Source: Kitasatospora sp. NBC_00374
GTDB lineage: Bacteria > Actinomycetota > Actinomycetes > Streptomycetales > Streptomycetaceae
Direction of reading: 5' to 3'
Assembly: GCF_041434935.1 (NCBI RefSeq)
Contig: NZ_CP107964.1
Span: 2,914,001 to 2,978,000, forward strand
DNA: 64,000 nt
Below the pieces are notes generated by a model that made no database searches, was not told where the DNA came from, and saw only the letters and a program-made list of their open reading frames with translations. Positions 37,239 through 45,846 of the stretch are shown one piece after another. Within the stretch, counting starts at the first letter, position 1; each line of letters begins with the position of its first letter. The position numbers were made by a program, and so were the translations under genes.

Positions 37239-39890
37239 TCAGGGGCGCCGACGGCGCAGCAGCCGGGGCACGACGATCCCGGCCGCACCGGCCAGCAGGC
37301 CGGCGATCAGCGTGCCGAGCAGCAGGTAGCGCAGGCCGCCGACGTCCGTCCGGGCGGTCCGGGCCACCGGCGCGGCGGGCGGGCTCGGGGCCAGGGTGAC
37401 GACGCTGTGGCCGGGTGCGGGCGTCTGCGGGGCGACCGGTTCCTGCGCGTCGCCGCCCGCGGCGGGCGCGGCGGCGCGCGGGACGGCCCGGGGGGTCGTC
37501 CCGGGCTCGGCCGCGGGCTCCTCGGGCTGGGATTCCGGCCTGCCGGCCCGCTCCTCGATGGTCTGCGCGACCGCCGTGGTCCGGGCCCGCATGGCCTCGG
37601 GCAGCGGGACGTAGCCGGCCGGGAGCTCACCGACCGCGATGCCGGGCCGCTGGCCCTCGGTGACGGCGTAGCGCAGCAGTTCGGCGTAGGCCCTGCCGTC
37701 GGCCGCGCTGATCGCGGAGGGGACGGTGGCGGCATAGGTGACGGTGGTCAGCGGGTAGCCGCCGGCCGCCTTGGCGGCCGGGTCGACCACCTTCGCGTCG
37801 GGGACGGCGCCCGGCACGGCGGCGTTGGCGGCGGCCAGCATCGACGGCTCGGTGGGGGCCACGAACTCGCCCGCGCCGTTGCGCAGTCTCGCGGTGGACA
37901 GACCGTACCGGGCCGCCTGTGCGGTGGTGGTCAGGGCCAGCACCCCGCGCAGGCCCTGGGCCTGCGGGTTGGCCTTCTTGAGGCTGCCGGGGATGGCGGA
38001 CGGATCCCACTCTGAGCGGGCCAGGGTGTCACCGCGGGCGGCCGCGCGGGCGCCCTCGGCCATGTTGTTGGCGTACGGGTGGCCGTCGAGGTTGCACCAC
38101 TCCGGACGCTGCAGCTCCGCGTCGAACTGCTTGCAGTAGCCGTCGGGCTTGGGGTACCCGGGGACGGGCAGCTCCTGCCGGGGGACCGGCGGCTGCGCCT
38201 TGTCGTCCGCGAGGAAGGCTGTGTTGACGGAGTCGTGCCACGCGGGGCTGACCTGTCCCTCGACGAAGGCCTTGGCGTCCGGGTCCGCGAGCACCCACCT
38301 CCAGACCGCCAGCGCCAGGTCGCCGTCGGCGGAGGGCACCAGCAGGTCGGCGATGCCGGACGGGAAGGCGAGGCTCCTGAACTGCGGGTTGATGTCCAGG
38401 AACTCCGGGTCGGTGACCAGGTCCCGGGGGTTGCCGGCCGGGACCCTGGGGTCGCCGGGGTTGACGGCGAACCGGTAGCTCTGGGTGAGCAGTTTGGCGA
38501 CCAGCCGCGGGGTCAGGTTCATCTCCTGGATTCGCTGGCCGTCCCGTCTGGCGGTCTCCGGCGGGGTGAGGGAGTTGGACTGGCTCTCGATGTCGAAGGC
38601 CAGGGTGAGGCCGGAGACGGCGAGCGGGGCGTAGACCGGGGTCCGGCCCTCGGCCTGGTCCGCGGCGGCCAGCGGCGCACCCATGAAGAGCAGGCCGGGA
38701 CGGTCCCTGGTCAGCCGCAGCCGCGCCATGTCGTCGGTGGCCTGGCCGAAGTTGAAGATCCGCCCGGCCCGGCGGCAGAGCGCCGGCTGCCAGCGCCAGA
38801 TCATCTCGGCGGCGAACTCGGTCCCGCTGGTGGCCAGTTCGGAGCTGCCGAGCGGGCAGGACAGGCCCACCGGCTCGAACCGCAGCGGCACCACCAGCCG
38901 GTGCGCCCAGTTGCTCGCGGACAGCGGCGAGGACTGCAGCCGGGCGGCCGGGTTGGTCAGCGTACTGCCGTCCACCTCGGTCGAGCCGCGCGGCACCACC
39001 ACCAGCCAGCAGCGCCGGCCCTCGGTGAACGGGCCGCTCTCACCCTTGGGCGTGTTGCCGCAGCCCAGCCCGGCGGCCTCACTGCCGGTCTGGATCTCGA
39101 AGAAGACCTGCCCGGTGCCGTCCGCCCGGGTCGGCGCGTAGGGCACCTCGTTGGTGGACTGCAGGCTGAAGAACTGGCTGCTGCCGCCGGTCTCGACCGG
39201 GCTCCCGTCGAAGGACCGGAACGGCGCGAAGACGTTCTGGTTGGGCTGCGTCGGCTTGATCGGCTCGGCCGGGTCGACCAGGGTGCGGCCGGGGTTCAGC
39301 TGGCGGCTGGGGACGAAGTCGCCGCCGCGGTTGTCGCCCTTGGAGGCGCCGTACTGGCACTGGTCACGGTCGGGGCCGCTCTCGGCGTCACCCCAGCACT
39401 GCATGAAGGTCAGGTAGTTCTGGCCGAAGACCATCGGGCTGGGCTGGGTGGGCCGGCCGCCCTTCCAGACCACCGTGACCACCTGGTTGACCAGGTGGGT
39501 GGTCTGGCCGACCGTCACCTCCAGCCCCGCGAACTCGCCCGTCCCGCCGACGGTGACGGCGCTGGGGCCGTCCGCCGGGGCGGCGGCCGCGCTCACGGCG
39601 GCCGGGGCGGCGCCGGCCGGGGTGCTCCCCGCGGCCGTCCCCGGCGCCGTTCCCGCCGCCGCCCCGGTCGCGGCGCCGGAGGCCGGGTCGATCCCGACCG
39701 GCGCGCCGAGCGGGTCGACCGGGATCTGCGGGCTCGCGCTCTGCGCCGCCGACACCCTGGCCGGCACCGGGCCCGGCCCGGTGGACAGCGCCGCCCCGGC
39801 CGCGGTGGCCAGGATCAGGGTGAGCACGGCGGCGGTGCGCAGCGCCCTGTGGGTGACCCCCCGGCGGCGTCCGCCGGTTCCGCCGGTCAC
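37239..39890 (-). CDS. Large membrane-anchored PstS-like extracellular protein
   Basis: 883 aa, GTG start overlapping the upstream stop (GTGA). An N-terminal signal/TM (~residues 15-36) is followed by an Ala/Pro/Thr-rich stretch. The large extracellular region has paired Cys (FMQCWGDAESGPDRDQCQYG). In its C-terminal half it has PstS-like text: TTTAQAARYGLSTARLRNGAGEFVAPT, YPLTTVTYAATVPSAI and LPAGYVPLPEAM. A Pro/Ala linker leads to a final TM (GLRYLLLGTLIAGLLAGAAGIVV) and RRRRP. It is far larger than PstS (~370 aa), so it probably has an extra N-terminal domain I cannot identify. It may present ligand to the PstC/PstA channel. Confidence 0.78.
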   Translation of the reverse strand: MTGGTGGRRRGVTHRALRTAAVLTLILATAAGAALSTGPGPVPARVSAAQSASPQIPVDPLGAPVGIDPASGAATGAAAGTAPGTAAGSTPAGAAPAAVSAAAAPADGPSAVTVGGTGEFAGLEVTVGQTTHLVNQVVTVVWKGGRPTQPSPMVFGQNYLTFMQCWGDAESGPDRDQCQYGASKGDNRGGDFVPSRQLNPGRTLVDPAEPIKPTQPNQNVFAPFRSFDGSPVETGGSSQFFSLQSTNEVPYAPTRADGTGQVFFEIQTGSEAAGLGCGNTPKGESGPFTEGRRCWLVVVPRGSTEVDGSTLTNPAARLQSSPLSASNWAHRLVVPLRFEPVGLSCPLGSSELATSGTEFAAEMIWRWQPALCRRAGRIFNFGQATDDMARLRLTRDRPGLLFMGAPLAAADQAEGRTPVYAPLAVSGLTLAFDIESQSNSLTPPETARRDGQRIQEMNLTPRLVAKLLTQSYRFAVNPGDPRVPAGNPRDLVTDPEFLDINPQFRSLAFPSGIADLLVPSADGDLALAVWRWVLADPDAKAFVEGQVSPAWHDSVNTAFLADDKAQPPVPRQELPVPGYPKPDGYCKQFDAELQRPEWCNLDGHPYANNMAEGARAAARGDTLARSEWDPSAIPGSLKKANPQAQGLRGVLALTTTAQAARYGLSTARLRNGAGEFVAPTEPSMLAAANAAVPGAVPDAKVVDPAAKAAGGYPLTTVTYAATVPSAISAADGRAYAELLRYAVTEGQRPGIAVGELPAGYVPLPEAMRARTTAVAQTIEERAGRPESQPEEPAAEPGTTPRAVPRAAAPAAGGDAQEPVAPQTPAPGHSVVTLAPSPPAAPVARTARTDVGGLRYLLLGTLIAGLLAGAAGIVVPRLLRRRRP

Positions 39891-42754
39891 CGCTCCCCCT
39901 CGCCGCCGTCGAGGGACCTCGCCCGGCGGGCCGAGCGGCCCGCGACCACGGGGGGCAGCACGATCACGGCGCCCAGCAGCAGGCCCGCGACCAGCATCAG
40001 CGTGTGCCGCAGTCCGGTGCCCGAGGCGTGCGAGAGTGCCACCGCGTCGGCGGCGTACTGCTGGCCGCCGGAGCCGCCCGACCCGCCCGCGTCGCCCTCC
40101 TGCGCCGGGTCACCGGCCGCGGCGCCCTGGCCGTCCGCTCCGCCGGCCGCCGCTCCGGCACCCCCCGCGGCCGTACCGGCGCCCGCGGTCGCCGTGCCCG
40201 GGGTGCCGGAGGTGGCGGCGCCCCGGGCGGCGGCGGTCTTGCCGCCGCCCTTGCTGACCGGGGTGGTGGCCTTGTTGCCGCCGGTGCCGGTGGCGCACTG
40301 GACGGTCGAGCCCTTCTTGTCGCAGTCCTGCGGCTGGTCGGCGCTCGCCGCGTACGGGTTGGTGCCGCCCGGCCCGAAGGTCGGGTTGTTGCATTTGCCG
40401 GCGTCGAACGCCCGGCGCTCACTGCCGGGGATCTTGGCGAGCTGCTGGAAGCCGGACTTCACCAGGTCCTCGGTGAGCGGCGAGTAGCCGAGCTGGTCGG
40501 CCTTCTGCTGGCCCTCGCAGAGGAAGTAGTAGCCGAAGGCGGCCAGCGTGTGGCCCTTGTCCGGCTTGAAGTCGCCGACCTCGGTGGTGTGCACCGCCAT
40601 GTAGCTGTAGCTGGAGAGCGGGTAGGCGGCGGGCTCCGGGGCGTCATAGACCCCGTCGAGCTGCTGGGTCAGGTCGGTGGGGTTGATCTGGACGTGCTTG
40701 AGCGCGGTGGAGACGTCCTTGCCGTTCGGCTCGACGTAGTACCCGGCCGCGTTCAGCAGCTTGACCACCGGGAAGCGGCTGTTGAGCGCGTAGGAGTACT
40801 CGACGTAGGTGATGGTGCCGTCGTTGCGGTCGTTGGCGACCGTCTTGGCGACGCCGTCCGAGCTGCCCAGGGCCGGCCAGTTCCTGCCGCCGATCAGCGG
40901 GAAGAAGGAGGTCATGCCGCACGGGCCGCCGCGCGGGGTCTTCGTGCAGTAGGCGTCCCAGATCTGCGGGTAGCGCTTGCTGAGCCAGGTGGTGAGCTGG
41001 GCCGTGGTGCCCGAACCGTCCGAGCGGACGACCGGCCGCACCTCGGTCTCCGGCAGCTTCAGGCTCGGGTTCTCGGCCTGCACCGCCGGGTCGTTCCACT
41101 TGGTGATCTGGCCGGTGAAGAGCTTGGCCACGGTCTCGCCGGAGAGCCGCAGGTTGGTGACCCTGGTCCCGCCGATCTTGAGGTTGTACATGAACGAGGT
41201 GCCGCCGGCCACGATCGGCAGGTACGCCATCGGCCACGGCGGTGCGGCGTCCACCTGCCCGTTGTCGGTCAGGCCGTACGGGATCTCGGTGACCGCGAAG
41301 TCGGTGCTGCCGTTCTTGAACTGGCTGCGGCCGTAGGAGGAGCCGCCGGGGTTGAAGTCGATCGTCATGCCGTACTGCTTGACGTTGCTGATCCAGTCGT
41401 CCACCGCGTTGAAGCTCCAGGTGGAGCCGGCGCCGCCGATCCGGTGGTAGTCCTCGGCCGCGGCACGCGGCGCGCCGGCCAGGAGCGAGGAGCCGAGCAG
41501 CGCGAAGGCCGCGAACAGGGTGAGGGTACGGGCGAGCACTCGGCTCAACACGGTTGCCTTCCGGGCGAGTCGGTTCGGGTTCGGGGTGAGGGCCGGCTGC
41601 CGCATCCGGCGCAGGTCCGCGGCGGAGCGCACCGCCCGGCGCTCCTGCTGGCGCCTGGTCAGCTCGCCGGGGCCCCGGCCGCCGACGGCGCGGGCCAGCA
41701 GGAAGAGCAGCAGCACCAGGGCGAGCAGCACCGCGGCCGCACCGAAGGCGCGGGCCACGTGCAGCTGGGAGGGGAACTTGACCAGGGTGAAGGCCATCAG
41801 CGGCAGCGAGGCCTGCGGCGAGCCGAACGGGTCGAGGTTGAGGATCTTGGTGTAGCCGGAGCAGAGCAGCACCGGCGAGGTCTCCCCGATGCCGCGCGCG
41901 GCGGCCAGGATCACGGCGGTGGCGAGCCCGGAGCGCGCACTGGGCAGGGTGACCGTCCACACCGTCCGCCAGCGGCTCGCCCCGAGCGCGTACGAGGCCT
42001 CCTTCAGCGAGCCGGGCACCAGCCTGAGCACCACGTCCGCGGCGCGGATCAGGATCGGCAGCATCATCACCGAGAGCGCCACGGCGGCGGCGAAGCCGGA
42101 CTTGTCCCGGTGGAGGGTGACCACCAGCACCGCGTAGACGAACAGGCCCGCCAGGATCGAGGGCAGCGCGGTCATCGCCTCCACCAGGGTCCGCACCAGC
42201 CGGCTGAACCGGCCGGGCACCTCGCCGAGGAAGACGGCGCAGCTCAGGCCGAGCGGGATGGTGATGGCGAGGGCGATGGCGATCTGGGTGAGCGTGCCGA
42301 CGACGGCGTGCAGGGCGCCGCCCTTGTCGAGCGGGTCCGCGGGGCCGGCGGCCGAGAGGTCCTCGGTGAAGAAGTTGAGGTGCTTGAGCGCGTCCCGGCC
42401 TTCCCAGAACACGTACGCGACCGTCCAGACCAGGACACCCAGCAGCAGCACGGCGATGCTGTGCACCACCACCGAGGCCAGCCGGTCCCGGACGGCCGTA
42501 CCGCCCTCGTCGCGGGAGACCAGGGCGTACAGGCCGAGGAAGGACAGCCAGGCACAGAGCACGAACCCGATCGCGCCGCTGAGCGGGGCGATCCGCTGGA
42601 ACAGCAGCGCGGTGAGCGCGAGGGCGCCGGCCAGGCTGCCCCACAGGGCCCAGTGGTCGGTGCCGCGGCGACCCCCGGTGCGCCGCCGGGGCGGCTCGGG
42701 CGCCGTGGCCGACGGGGGCACCACGACGGTGGTGGTGGGGAGGTGAGTGGTCAT
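39887..42754 (-). CDS. pstA: PstA permease fused in frame to a PstS-like binding protein
   Basis: 955 aa, read without a stop from the ATG at 42754 (MTTHLPTTTVVVPPSA) to a TGA at 39887. Residues ~1-375 are a PstA-type permease with two extra N-terminal TMs and the EAA loop AARGIGETSPVLLCSG. A basic tail (TRRQQERRAVRSAADLRRMRQ) leads to an internal signal-like TM (LTLFAAFALLGSSLLAGAP), then the PstS fold (GAGSTWSFNAVDDWI, DFAVTEIPYG, WNDPAVQAENPSLKLPETEVRPVVRSDGSGTTAQL), an Ala/Gly linker and a C-terminal TM. Topology is consistent throughout. A GTG at 41551 (residue 402) with GGAAGG upstream could also start a free 554-aa PstS. Confidence 0.85.
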   Translation of the reverse strand: MTTHLPTTTVVVPPSATAPEPPRRRTGGRRGTDHWALWGSLAGALALTALLFQRIAPLSGAIGFVLCAWLSFLGLYALVSRDEGGTAVRDRLASVVVHSIAVLLLGVLVWTVAYVFWEGRDALKHLNFFTEDLSAAGPADPLDKGGALHAVVGTLTQIAIALAITIPLGLSCAVFLGEVPGRFSRLVRTLVEAMTALPSILAGLFVYAVLVVTLHRDKSGFAAAVALSVMMLPILIRAADVVLRLVPGSLKEASYALGASRWRTVWTVTLPSARSGLATAVILAAARGIGETSPVLLCSGYTKILNLDPFGSPQASLPLMAFTLVKFPSQLHVARAFGAAAVLLALVLLLFLLARAVGGRGPGELTRRQQERRAVRSAADLRRMRQPALTPNPNRLARKATVLSRVLARTLTLFAAFALLGSSLLAGAPRAAAEDYHRIGGAGSTWSFNAVDDWISNVKQYGMTIDFNPGGSSYGRSQFKNGSTDFAVTEIPYGLTDNGQVDAAPPWPMAYLPIVAGGTSFMYNLKIGGTRVTNLRLSGETVAKLFTGQITKWNDPAVQAENPSLKLPETEVRPVVRSDGSGTTAQLTTWLSKRYPQIWDAYCTKTPRGGPCGMTSFFPLIGGRNWPALGSSDGVAKTVANDRNDGTITYVEYSYALNSRFPVVKLLNAAGYYVEPNGKDVSTALKHVQINPTDLTQQLDGVYDAPEPAAYPLSSYSYMAVHTTEVGDFKPDKGHTLAAFGYYFLCEGQQKADQLGYSPLTEDLVKSGFQQLAKIPGSERRAFDAGKCNNPTFGPGGTNPYAASADQPQDCDKKGSTVQCATGTGGNKATTPVSKGGGKTAAARGAATSGTPGTATAGAGTAAGGAGAAAGGADGQGAAAGDPAQEGDAGGSGGSGGQQYAADAVALSHASGTGLRHTLMLVAGLLLGAVIVLPPVVAGRSARRARSLDGGEGER

Positions 42755-43743
42755 GAGCTGGCTCCGGAGCGGCTGCGGGCGACCACCGCGGCCGCGGCGA
42801 AGTTCACCGCGAGGGTGAGCAGGAAGAGGGTGAGTCCGGCCGCCATGAGGGCGGAGATGGCGAACGGCGAGGAGTCGCCGTAGCGCAGTGCGATCATCGG
42901 CGCGACGGCGCTGCCGCCGGTCTGCAGGACGTGCGGCTGGATCTCGAACTGCATCGAGAGGATCAGGTAGACCGAGATGGTCTCGCCCAACGCCCGGCCG
43001 AGCCCGAGCATGGTGCCGCCGATGATGCCGCCGCGGCCGAACGGCAGGACCACCGAGCGGACCATGCCCCAGCGGGTGGAGCCCAGCGCGTAGGCGCCCT
43101 CGCGCTCGCCGGCCGGGGCCTGGTCGAAGACCTCGCGCATGATGGAGCACATGATCGGTGTGATCATGAAGGCCACCACGATCCCGGCCATCAGGCTGGA
43201 GGCGGTGTAGATCACCGGCGGGTTGAGCGGGTTGTCGAGGTCGATGCCGGTGGTGCGGAACGGCGGGAACCAGCCGGCGTACGTGGCCAGCCAGCGGGCC
43301 ACCCCGGCCAGCTCGTACTGGAGCAGGACGAAGCCCCAGACCCCGTAGACCACGCTGGGCACCGCGGCCATCAGGTCGACCAGGCCGACCAGCAGGCGCT
43401 TCAGCCGCCGGGGCGCGTACTCGCTGATGTACAGCGCGCAGCCGAGCGCCAGGGGCATCGCCAGGACGACCGCGATCCCGCCGATCAGCACCGTGCCGGT
43501 GAGCACCGCGGCGACACCGAACTGGCCGCGGCCGCCGTCCGGGTTCCAGTTCTCGGTGGTCAGGAACGACCACCCGGCGGTGCCCAGCGCGTCGGCGGAC
43601 CGGACCGCGAGGTAGCCGCCGACCGCCAGCATCACCAGCAGGACCAGGGTCCCGCTGCCGCGCGCCCAGGCCAGGAACAGCCGGTCGGCCAAGCCGGGGT
43701 TGACGGTCAGCGGGCGGGGGCCCTCGGCGGACGGCGCGCTCAC
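42751..43743 (-). CDS. pstC: Phosphate-type ABC transporter permease PstC
   Basis: 330 aa from a GTG at 43743 that overlaps the stop of the preceding gene (GTGA); an in-frame extension to 44289 covers that gene and is not real. About six TMs. PstC motifs: FGVAAVLTGTVLIGGIAVVLAMPLALGCALYISEYAP, LVDLMAAVPSVVYGVWGF and the EAA loop MLGLGRALGETISVYLILSM. Its stop overlaps the pstA start (ATGA). It pairs with the PstA part of the fusion to form the membrane channel. Confidence 0.92.
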   Translation of the reverse strand: MSAPSAEGPRPLTVNPGLADRLFLAWARGSGTLVLLVMLAVGGYLAVRSADALGTAGWSFLTTENWNPDGGRGQFGVAAVLTGTVLIGGIAVVLAMPLALGCALYISEYAPRRLKRLLVGLVDLMAAVPSVVYGVWGFVLLQYELAGVARWLATYAGWFPPFRTTGIDLDNPLNPPVIYTASSLMAGIVVAFMITPIMCSIMREVFDQAPAGEREGAYALGSTRWGMVRSVVLPFGRGGIIGGTMLGLGRALGETISVYLILSMQFEIQPHVLQTGGSAVAPMIALRYGDSSPFAISALMAAGLTLFLLTLAVNFAAAAVVARSRSGASS

Positions 43744-44150
43744 ACCAGGCTCCGGCGCGACTGCGGGGCGGGCAGCGGCGGCAGCGACAGCGGCCGGGCG
43801 GCGGCCCCGGCGTCCAGCGCCCCGGCCAGGAAGAGGCCGAGGTTGTACTGGCACTCCCGCTGGCGACGGAAGGCCCGGGTCGAGCAGGCCACCGGGACGG
43901 ACTCGAAATCGAGCCGCCAGCGCCACAGTTGACCGTGGTCGACGGTCCCGACGGTGGCCCTGAGACGGTCCACCCGCTGCTGCATCCGGGCGATGGCGGC
44001 CAGGCAGGAGGCGGCGTCCCGGAAGGTCTCCTCGCTCTGCCCGAGGTGCCGGTTGTTGGCCCCGAGCAGGCGCCAGACGACGGCGTCGCCGACCCGCACC
44101 CCGTGCGGGTGCGCCAGTCTGCTGACGAGGAGGAATCTCGGCTGTCCCAT
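43740..44150 (-). CDS. Small protein, DUF1508/YegP-like in outline; first gene of the pst/WxL array
   Basis: 136 aa, ATG at 44150 (MGQPRFLLVSRLAHPHGVRVGDAVVWRLLGANNRHLGQSEETF). The segment VVWRLLGANNRHLGQSEETFRDAASCLAAIARM recalls YegP/UPF0339 domains (W-x-L-x-x-x-N-x-x-x-L-x-x-S then a helix), and the segment LWRWRLDFESVPVACSTRAFRRQRECQYNLGLFL could be a partner strand-helix. This similarity is weak. No signal peptide. Its TGA overlaps the pstC GTG, so it is firmly part of the operon and reads first after the PHO-box-like repeats. Confidence 0.7.
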   Translation of the reverse strand: MGQPRFLLVSRLAHPHGVRVGDAVVWRLLGANNRHLGQSEETFRDAASCLAAIARMQQRVDRLRATVGTVDHGQLWRWRLDFESVPVACSTRAFRRQRECQYNLGLFLAGALDAGAAARPLSLPPLPAPQSRRSLV

Positions 44151-44205
44151 GCCCGGTGTCGCCTTCCGAAGCGCTCAATGGCTGGAACAGACCGTCTCGG
44201 CCCTG

Positions 44206-44256
44206 AGGGGATGAACGGATGCCGAGGCATGAACGCCGGACACGGAAAGCGTGAAC
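44206..44256 (-). promoter_or_regulatory. PHO-box-like direct repeats upstream of the pst/WxL array
   Basis: On the minus strand, units GTTCACGCTTT (44256-44246), CCGTGTCCGGC (44245-44235) and GTTCATGCCTC (44234-44224) are contiguous 11-mers, with another GTTCATCCCCT at 44216-44206. Streptomyces PhoP boxes are direct 11-bp repeats with conserved GTTCA. The first and third units fit well, the second poorly, and the last is 18 bp rather than 22 bp from the third. It lies 56-106 nt before the start codon at 44150. Confidence 0.45.
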
Positions 44257-44493
44257 GGGCGGCGCGCCACTCCTCCACAAGTTGCGCACCGCCCGTACGA
44301 ATATGACGATACCTCAGGACCGTCGGGCGACCTCCCGGGGGGCCGTCAGTGGGCGATCGGCCGCACCGCGCCCGGCCTCGGCGGTATACGCCCGGGGCCC
44401 TCCGGCGGGCTCCCGCGGGCCCTCCCCCGGGCCCGTCCGGGGGCCGCGGAACGGGACTTTGCCCGCCGTTGGTGCAGCCCCCGGGAAACGCCG
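44257..44493. other. Intergenic region upstream of the pst/WxL array
   Basis: Between the PHO-like repeats and the era terminator. On the minus strand near 44290-44310 there is an A/T-rich patch (TATCGTCATATTCG) that could contain a -10 element. No coding frame with normal GC3 bias was seen. Confidence 0.4.
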
Positions 44494-44541
44494 ACGGCCC
44501 GCCGAGCGCCCGGAGTTCTCCGGAGGCGTTCGGCGGGCCGT
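44494..44541 (-). terminator. era terminator
   Basis: 12-bp outer arms (44494-44505 and 44530-44541) enclose a further stem. It follows the leftward era stop by about 58 nt and separates era from the pst/WxL array. Confidence 0.75.
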
Positions 44542-44598
44542 GGTGTCGTGCGGGGTGCCGGAGCCGGTCCGACAGCCCTGAGACCTGTCCGGCGAGCC

Positions 44599-45528
44599 CT
44601 AGAAGCCGAGCTTGCGCAGCTGCTTCGGGTCCCGCTGCCAGTCCTTGGCGACCTTGACGTGCAGGTCCAGGTAGACCGGCGTGCCGAGGAGGGCCTCGAT
44701 GTGCTTGCGGGCGGTGGTGCCGACGTGCTTGAGGCGGGATCCCTTGGCGCCGATCACGATCGCCTTCTGGCTCTGGCGCTCGATGTAGACGTTGGCGTGG
44801 ATGTCCAGCAGCGGACGGTCCGCGGGGCGGCCCTCGCGCGGGATCATCTCCTCGACCACGACGGCGAGCGAGTGCGGCAGCTCGTCCCGGACGCCTTCGA
44901 GGGCGGCCTCGCGGATCAGCTCGGCGACCATGATCTGCTCGGGCTCGTCGGTGAGGTCGCCGTCCGGGTAGAGCGGCGGGCCGGCCGGCAGGAGCTTGGT
45001 GAGCAGCTCGCCCACCAGCTCGACCTGCTTGTCGCCGACGGCGGAGACCGGGATGATCTCGGCCCACTCGATGCCGAGCTCCAGGCCGAGCTGGTGGATC
45101 GCGATCAGCTGTTCGGCCAGCTTCTTGGAGTCGACCAGGTCGGTCTTGGTGACGATCGCCACCTTGGGGGTCTTCTTGACCTCGGCGAGCTCCTTGGCGA
45201 TGAACTTGTCGCCGGGGCCGAGCTTCTGGTCGGCGGGCAGGCAGAACCCGATCACGTCGACCTCCGCCAAGGTGGAGCGGACCAGGTCGTTGAGCCGCTC
45301 GCCGAGCAGCGTGCGGGGCTTGTGCAGGCCCGGCGTGTCGACCAGGACCAGCTGCGAGTCCGGGCGGTGCACGATGCCGCGCACGGTGTGGCGGGTGGTC
45401 TGCGGGCGGTCGGAGGTGATCGCGACCTTCGTCCCGACCAGCGCGTTGGTCAGGGTCGACTTGCCCGCGTTGGGACGGCCGACGAAGCACGCGAACCCGG
45501 AGCGGTACGGGGATGAAGGGGCACTCAT
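44599..45528 (-). CDS. era: GTPase Era
   Basis: 309 aa from the ATG at 45528 (MSAPSSPYRSGFACFVGRPNAGKST), with GGGAGA upstream; an ATG three codons earlier is too close to that site. G1 is GRPNAGKST (17-25), G3 LVDTPGLHKPR, G4 VTKTDLVD, G5 SAVGDK. The C-terminal KH domain has KAIVIGAKGSRLKHVGTTARKHIE. It binds 16S rRNA and aids 30S subunit maturation. It follows a small membrane-protein gene. Confidence 0.96.
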   Translation of the reverse strand: MSAPSSPYRSGFACFVGRPNAGKSTLTNALVGTKVAITSDRPQTTRHTVRGIVHRPDSQLVLVDTPGLHKPRTLLGERLNDLVRSTLAEVDVIGFCLPADQKLGPGDKFIAKELAEVKKTPKVAIVTKTDLVDSKKLAEQLIAIHQLGLELGIEWAEIIPVSAVGDKQVELVGELLTKLLPAGPPLYPDGDLTDEPEQIMVAELIREAALEGVRDELPHSLAVVVEEMIPREGRPADRPLLDIHANVYIERQSQKAIVIGAKGSRLKHVGTTARKHIEALLGTPVYLDLHVKVAKDWQRDPKQLRKLGF

Positions 45529-45575
45529 GCCGACCATTCTCCCTGATCACGACGGCCCGGACGGACCAGCCCGGC

Positions 45576-45740
45576 TCAACCGGCCTTCTTTCCCCCTCCG
45601 GACGAGGTCAGCGCCCCGATCAGGACGAGCAGAAGCAGCACCAGCGACCCGATCAGCCAGTACGGCGAGCCGGTCTCCCTCCAGCGGCCGAGCCCCATCA
45701 CGGTCAGCAGCAGACCGGCGAAGAACGCCAGTACCCCCAT
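45576..45740 (-). CDS. Small two-TM membrane protein (54 aa)
   Basis: An ATG at 45740 with GGGGGAGGGA 4-5 nt upstream opens a 54-codon frame ending in TGA at 45576. The sequence starts MGVLAFFAGLLLTVMGLGRW, has a WRETGSPYW turn, a second hydrophobic helix (LIGSLVLLLLVLIGAL) and a short GGGKKAG tail. Two TM helices with a short loop are predicted. It sits between the cytidine-deaminase-like gene and era on the same strand, 47 nt before the era start. Function unknown. The good ribosome-binding site and hydrophobic pattern make it likely real. Confidence 0.75.
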   Translation of the reverse strand: MGVLAFFAGLLLTVMGLGRWRETGSPYWLIGSLVLLLLVLIGALTSSGGGKKAG

Positions 45741-45846
45741 CGGTCCCTCCCCCGGAACGTTTGCGGTCAGACTATCGGCCCGGCCGGTCCGGGCACCCCA
45801 GCCGGGGCGCCCGGCACAGCGTCCCGGCGGGCCTCGGCTCAGCGGC

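Noticed and set aside
42755..45550. Further 5' extension of the pstA-pstS frame to 45550
   Set aside because: It is antisense-free but out of frame with pstC, the small first gene and era, which are all well supported; the ATG at 42754 overlaps the pstC stop.
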